From Euglena gracilis (taxonomy: Eukaryota > Euglenida > Euglenophyceae > Euglenales): a stretch of 64,000 bases of DNA. Shown one piece after another: positions 59,545 through 64,000 of the stretch (the stretch's first letter is position 1; each line of letters begins with the position of its first letter). The stretch is taken from positions 52,772,015 through 52,836,014 of the forward strand of contig CP154956.1 in the NCBI GenBank assembly GCA_039621445.1, in the 5' to 3' direction. The notes below the pieces were generated by a model, which saw only the letters and a program-made list of their open reading frames with translations, ran no database searches and had not been told where the DNA came from. A program made the position numbers and the translations under genes.

Positions 59545-59926
59545 CCCTCACCCCCCCCCCTATTTGGCTAATGGCCGGGCTCCTTCAGACCCCCAATTAG
59601 CCAATTAGGGGGGGGGGACAATTAGGGGGGGGGGGGCTCGAGGACCCCGACCCCATAATTTTTGACGTGTGCAAAATTGGTCGATTTTTTGTGCATTTTT
59701 GGATTGGTCATGACTTTTTCTTATCTGGCAATTTTTAACATTTTCAAAACGGACGTTTTTGGAGGTTTTCTGAGCCCTTGCCGAAATTGGCCAAAGTTGG
59801 CCAAGGGAACATCCATTGGCCAATTGGGCTAACCCCCCCCCCCTAATTGGCTTATGGACCTCCCTTAAGGACCCCCCCAATTAGCCAATTAGGGGGGGGG
59901 GGCAATTAGGGGGGGGGGGGTGAGGG
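59545..59926. mobile_element. C-run inverted-repeat element (382 bp)
   Basis: Ends CCCTCACCCCCC and GGGGGGTGAGGG, flanked by TA on each side. CCAATTAGCCAATTAGGGGG occurs twice near internal G-runs and TAATTGGCTTATGG once in inverse. The interior (about 59640-59810) is AT-rich unique sequence. Same structural logic as the mini-elements at 46913-47523. Confidence 0.6.
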
Positions 59927-60083
59927 TACCCCCCCCGGTCTACCGTTTGGCACTCCGGCGGCCCATTTGGGCCAAAGTCGCCCAAAACTGCCCCAAACAT
60001 GAGGATTTTGGGTGAAATTGGCTGTGATTCCTCCGCCACCGGTTCGGGCGTGAAACCGGAGCCCCCTAGCCACGGTTTCAAAA

Positions 60084-60218
60084 ACTGTGTCCCAGACGCC
60101 GGACGCCGGTTCGGGCGTGAAACCTGTGCATGGGACCCCGGTTCGGGCGGTAGTACTACCGCCCGAACCGGCGTCCCAGGCACAGGTTTCACGCCCCAAC
60201 CGGCGTCTGGGACACAGT
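60084..60218. repeat. Long palindrome 1
   Basis: Arms of about 65-70 bp around GGTAGTACTACC (centre 60154/60155) containing CGGTTCGGGCGTGAAACC and its complement. One 9 bp duplication and a few mismatches in the left arm. A partial extra copy lies at 60035-60060. Confidence 0.85.
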
Positions 60219-60239
60219 TCTCGATATAGAATGTATCTT

Positions 60240-61489
60240 CTTGCACAATGATGTGAAGAATGGTGGTAATTTAATACACTCGGCACCAAATTTCAGAATT
60301 TCAGAAGATCTTTGAGTGAGGTTTGAACAAAGGAAGGCCCAACAAACGACAAATCCCCCCTCTTTTCAGTCCATGTTTGTGGGAGAATTTTGGTACACTT
60401 CAAAAGTTGTTGCATTGTTTGTTTGTTTTTAGACCTTCATGGATGTCAACTTATGTTTCAACATGTTGTTTTTGGCACCTTGGCCCTCTTTGTCGTCACA
60501 TGGTTCTTTCTGACTTTGGTTCCTCATCGATCCTCAAAACCAGTACCATTGCCGCGTTCCTCACGTTCGGCGATCCCACATGTGCCAAAAGATGTGCTTT
60601 CAAGGAACCGCTCTTTTACCCAGGGATTTTGCTTTGATATTGTTGAAAGAATTGAAAATGAGAATATGTTTGTTTTGTAATTTGCTTTTTTTTTGACCCC
60701 GTTTTGTACCCCATTTTTTTTTGGACAAGGTCAAACCATCATCAAGCACTTGCCCTACACATGTCACATTTAACTTGTTGACCCCTCCCCCCGCAGCCCC
60801 AACACCGTCAAACTTGGTACTTTTGCTCAGTTTGGCTCAAAGAACGGCCTGTCCTTGGTTTTGGGCATTTCTCCTCGACCAGGCTGGGACGCCCACAAAT
60901 TTGTGTTGAAGATCCTTGATTCTAATTCGGATTATTTTGTATTTTTTGTGATTTTTCGTAATTATCATTCAACCCAAAAAAGAACCTCCGGTTTTTTCAT
61001 TCATAAAAAAGATCCATAAGTCAATACAATTGCAGTGCGTTGTGGTATTTTGCAGGGTTTGTCAGAATTTGCAGAAATTTTCCAAATTTCACAAAAAAAA
61101 TTTCTGAAGGATGGAGCATGTGCTTGGGTCAAGTGGCATTGTTTGCCTTTGGACTTTTTTTTTGGCTTGATTGTCAGCAACTTTGGACCGTTTTGTCCAT
61201 AATTGTCTGCAACTCGGCGGGCCACAAGGACATGTTTTTGCGCACCTGTTCTGAAAATCCAAACCTTTATTCTGTGGTCTTTTTGTGTTTGGTGAGATGG
61301 CGTTGATGATATTTACTCCTCTGAACCCCCCCAACACACTGTGAAACATAGATTCAGGTATCGTCCCTTCGCGTTTGAAAGTCTCTGCCACTGGCGAAGG
61401 AGATGGTTCTGATGTGCCAGGTATTTTGCACCCATTTTATTACCTTGGAATGTGACGAAATCTTTGATCATGATCATTATGGATGTTAG
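60240..61489. other. Unassigned AT-rich sequence
   Basis: About 1.25 kb of ordinary composition with short open frames (up to about 100 codons) that show no domain. I see no gene. It may be host intergenic DNA or an old element. Confidence 0.4.
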
Positions 61490-61745
61490 GCAGGGGGGGG
61501 GGAATTTCATGGAGAAACTTCACTGGTGAAGTTCACCGGTAAAGTTCACCGGTGAAGTTCGTCCATGTATTTCCAATGAAGAGGGGGGGGGTCCCGCCCG
61601 AAAAACCCAAAGTTCACCGCCTGATCTCCTTGGCAGGGGGGGAGGGGGGGGTCCCGAGTCGGGGGGGTCGGCACTAGGGGAGGGGGGTCCCGAAAATCCC
61701 AGCTGTACAGGGGGGGGGAGGGGGGTCCCCAAAAAACCCCAACCA
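61490..61745. repeat. G-run block with CTTCACCGGTGAAG palindromes
   Basis: Near-palindromic AACTTCACTGGTGAAGTTCA and AGTTCACCGGTGAAGTTCG (61526-61560), then four G-runs of 7-9 with GTCCC/GGTCCC words. Non-coding. Confidence 0.55.
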
Positions 61746-61908
61746 TGCTGTCGTCGCCCCTATGTTTTGCATGCCGCTGGCGCTCTCCATTCTTGGAACA
61801 GATTGATTATTTATAATCAATATATGACATCCCACTTAAAAATTTTTGAGAAAATTCACAGAACAGACTGATGACAAAAATCTCACCCCTGCAAAACAGA
61901 GTCGAAAC

Positions 61909-62035
61909 TGGGGGGGTTGGCGAATCCCACCCAGTTTGGACCCCTTCGCGGGCAAATAACTCGGGCCTGGCGGGGAGTTGGGGGTCAAACGGAGGTGATT
62001 CGGAAATTCGGGATCCAGTCACTCGCGACTGCAGA
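61909..62035 (+). repeat. Dispersed repeat, partner at 40566-40682
   Basis: GGGGGTTGGCGAATCC ... GGAGTTGGGGGTCAAAC ... GTCACTCGCGACTG matches the reverse complement of the stretch in the 3.07 kb element, about 85-90% by eye. Confidence 0.75.
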
Positions 62036-62249
62036 AAACATTTCCGGGAACCGGGCCGGGGTCATGGTGGTCAAGCGATTGTTGAAAAATTTCAGAAACA
62101 CTATCAAAGAGTTCCAAGAACCTGTCCTTTGGAGTGAGTGGCCTTTTTGAACACATGTCCGCCAGACCCAAATTGCAATCAGGGGCGGTCATGTAGAGTA
62201 TGAATAAAACTCGCACATGGGAGGTGTTGGCACACCTCCCACATCTTCT

Positions 62250-62478
62250 GGAGGTTCGGCAGCCACCCCCCCCCCCCTGGTGGTCGGACCCCCTCGGCAC
62301 GGCAAAATGGGGACCCCCCCTGATCAGCCGACCCCCTCGGCACAGCATGCCGAACCACACCAATGAATTTTCCTTTGGAAATTGAACCCCCCCCAGGGGA
62401 CCGACCCCCTTGGCACGGCAAAATGGGACCCCCCCCCCCCTGGTGGCCGAGGGTCCTCGTCAGACGTGCCGAACCTCC
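62250..62478. mobile_element. MITE-like element, copy 1 (229 bp)
   Basis: Perfect 12 bp terminal inverted repeat GGAGGTTCGGCA / TGCCGAACCTCC, flanked by the 3 bp duplication TCT. The interior is C-run rich with GGACCCCCTCGGCACGGC words. No ORF of note. Confidence 0.8.
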
Positions 62479-62602
62479 TCTCGTTCCAAAGGCACTATTC
62501 AACCCCCATGACAGATTCGACCACCCCATTGCCACCAATTGTTCCATGGACAGTGTTACTGGTCCCAAGGGAACGATGATGAAGCGCCTTTTCTGATACG
62601 AA

Positions 62603-62724
62603 AACTGTGTCCAGAACGCTGGTTCAGGCGTGAAGCCGTGTTCCAGAACGCCGGTTCGGGCGGCAGCCCGAACCGGCGTTCTGGAACACGGCTTCACGCC
62701 CGAACCGGCGTTCTGGACACAGTT
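62603..62724. repeat. Long palindrome 2
   Basis: Arms of 59 bp with two mismatches around a 4 nt centre (near 62663). Contains CCAGAACGCCGGTTCGGGC and complement, related to palindrome 1. A third arm-like copy follows at 62749-62774. Confidence 0.88.
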
Positions 62725-63085
62725 GTTGAAACTGTGGATTAGGGGCTCTGGCTTCACGCCCGAACCGGCGTTCAAGGAATCACGGCCAATTTCGTCCTAA
62801 ATACCCAGTTTCTGAACATTTTTGAGCATTTTTGGGCTCCTTTGGCTCATGGCCATGTCGATCGGCCGCTTGAAATTCTCACACGTCTGATGCCATGTAA
62901 CCCATCAATTGAAAGCTTTTCTCAAGGGCTTTTGGCAGATGGCCACAGGATACAGCCATTATGCACACAGCACTTATTTTCAGCGATCGTGTATTCCATA
63001 ATTTGACATCCTGATTTGTGAAATCCCACACCTCAGCTGCTATACAGCATATCAATCGAAAGCTTTTCCCAAGACCTTTCGATTG

Positions 63086-63294
63086 GGAAGTTCGGCAGCC
63101 CCCCCCCCCTGGTGGTCGGACCCCCTCGGCACGGCAAAATGGGGACCCCCCCCTTCTGGTCAGCCAACCCCCCCCCGGCACGGTATGCCGAACCATACCT
63201 TTGGGAAATCCGGCTGTCAGCCGCGGTGAACCCCCCTGACCCCCTCGGCACCCCCCCCCCCGGTGGCCGTCCTTGTCAGACGTGCCGAACCTCC
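63086..63294. mobile_element. MITE-like element, copy 2 (209 bp)
   Basis: GGAAGTTCGGCA / TGCCGAACCTCC (one mismatch), flanked by the 3 bp duplication TTG. Interior closely related to copy 1. Two copies with different 3 bp duplications confirm a transposed unit. Confidence 0.82.
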
Positions 63295-63699
63295 TTGGTA
63301 CCCTCAGAACTCAGCTACACTGCATAGCGCCCAGAAAATTGCCGAGCGCATGTTGCGACCCTTTTCGCAAATTCCAAAATCCACTGTTCACCTGCCATGT
63401 TGCCCCTTGATCGATAACCCTTCTCAAGGACTTTCAGCAGATGGCCTTAGATTTCAGCCGTGTTGTATGGTACTCTATTTCACAAAATCGCCGAATTTGG
63501 CCAAATGGAAATTATTGCACAAAATACCCCAATTTCTGGCCAAATACCCCTCAAAAACTGCTCAGATATGATTGATATGATTGCCATATGCCTACAAGCT
63601 CTGTTGGACACTTTTTGGCACTTTTTGTTTTGGGTCCCTTGGACGCCGACTTCCCGCCCGAACTGGCGTTCTGGACGCCGGTTCGGGCCAGACCACTCC

Positions 63700-63845
63700 T
63701 TAGTGTGTATCGGCAAAAAAAAAAATTTGTGTATCCTGTGTATCGCCAAAAAAAATTTCGTGTTCCCCTGTGTATCACCATAAAAAATTTTGTGTTCCCC
63801 TGTGTATCGGCAAAAAAATTTTGTGTATTCCTGTGTATCCCCTTT
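63700..63845. repeat. Tandem repeat of about 37 bp
   Basis: Four units of TGTGTATCGGCAAAAAAA + ATTTTGTGTTCCCC with A-run length changes. Non-coding. Confidence 0.75.
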
Positions 63846-63886
63846 TCTGTTATTTGTAATTGTCCTCCCTCCGCAGCCATTATAGC

Positions 63887-63979
63887 AAAAACTGCGTCTT
63901 AAGACGCAGACTCCGTCCTGAGTCCTGCGTCTTAGACGCAGGACTCAGGACGGAGTCTGCGTCTTAAGACGCAGTTTTT
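63887..63979. repeat. Long palindrome 3, perfect 46 bp arms
   Basis: 93 bp: arms of 46 bp identical without mismatch around one central T (63933). Each arm carries a nested perfect 18 bp palindrome CTGCGTCTTAAGACGCAG, so the sequence can fold as one long hairpin or as smaller ones. Confidence 0.93.
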
Positions 63980-64000
63980 TTAAGTCTGCGTATTAGAGGC

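Noticed and set aside
60820-60845. Dinoflagellate spliced-leader relic (GTTTGGCTCAAAG)
   Set aside because: Only a partial match to the known leader end; not enough to assign organism.
60240-61489. Host gene in the AT-rich stretch
   Set aside because: Only short frames without domains; no consistent coding signal or splice pattern that I could follow.

Overview
This is a eukaryotic, gene-poor window made almost entirely of nested transposable elements and satellite DNA. I see no host gene, rRNA or confident tRNA. Chromodomain Ty3/gypsy elements (chromoviruses), non-LTR elements with a restriction-like endonuclease, long G/C homopolymer tracts and satellite arrays suggest a large-genome protist or microalga (dinoflagellate, prasinophyte or similar). 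The sequence does not settle which.

Left three quarters (1-47588): a stack of insertions that can be read from target-site duplications and restored reading frames. The oldest host is a minus-strand chromovirus, called here E2 (31081-47588, its far end outside the window). Inserted into it are a 5.9 kb non-LTR element (31319-37194), a 3.07 kb inverted-repeat element carrying satellites (40336-43404), and, in its reverse transcriptase, a plus-strand chromovirus, called M (window start to 31080). M carries a cytosine-5 DNA methyltransferase domain between its nucleocapsid and protease. M's integrase is split by an 18,462 bp minus-strand chromovirus, E1 (8865-27326; 302 bp LTRs; 7 bp TSD GAATTAG). 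E1's gag is in turn split by a 1,895 bp LTR element without pol (24316-26210; 4 bp TSD).

E1 has gag with two zinc knuckles, a TAG codon followed at 8 nt by a stem-loop, protease, a DIRS-type RNase H-like domain, RT-RNase H, integrase-chromodomain, and then two long intact accessory ORFs (1070 and 751 codons) with Cys clusters and no recognised homology. E2 is a diverged relative of E1 and shares the TAG context and the DIRS-type domain.

Right quarter (47589-64000): short inverted-repeat elements ending in C/G runs; an 8.5 kb inverted-repeat block (48658-57132) full of satellite, into which a second member of the same family (about 51263-56257) seems to have inserted; a 5'-truncated non-LTR fragment (57134-58396); a tRNA-like SINE candidate; two MITE copies with 3 bp TSDs; and three long palindromes, the last with perfect 46 bp arms.

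Most retroelement ORFs carry frameshifts or stops, so they are described as pseudogenes or as domains. E1's two accessory ORFs are the longest intact frames outside the satellite arrays.
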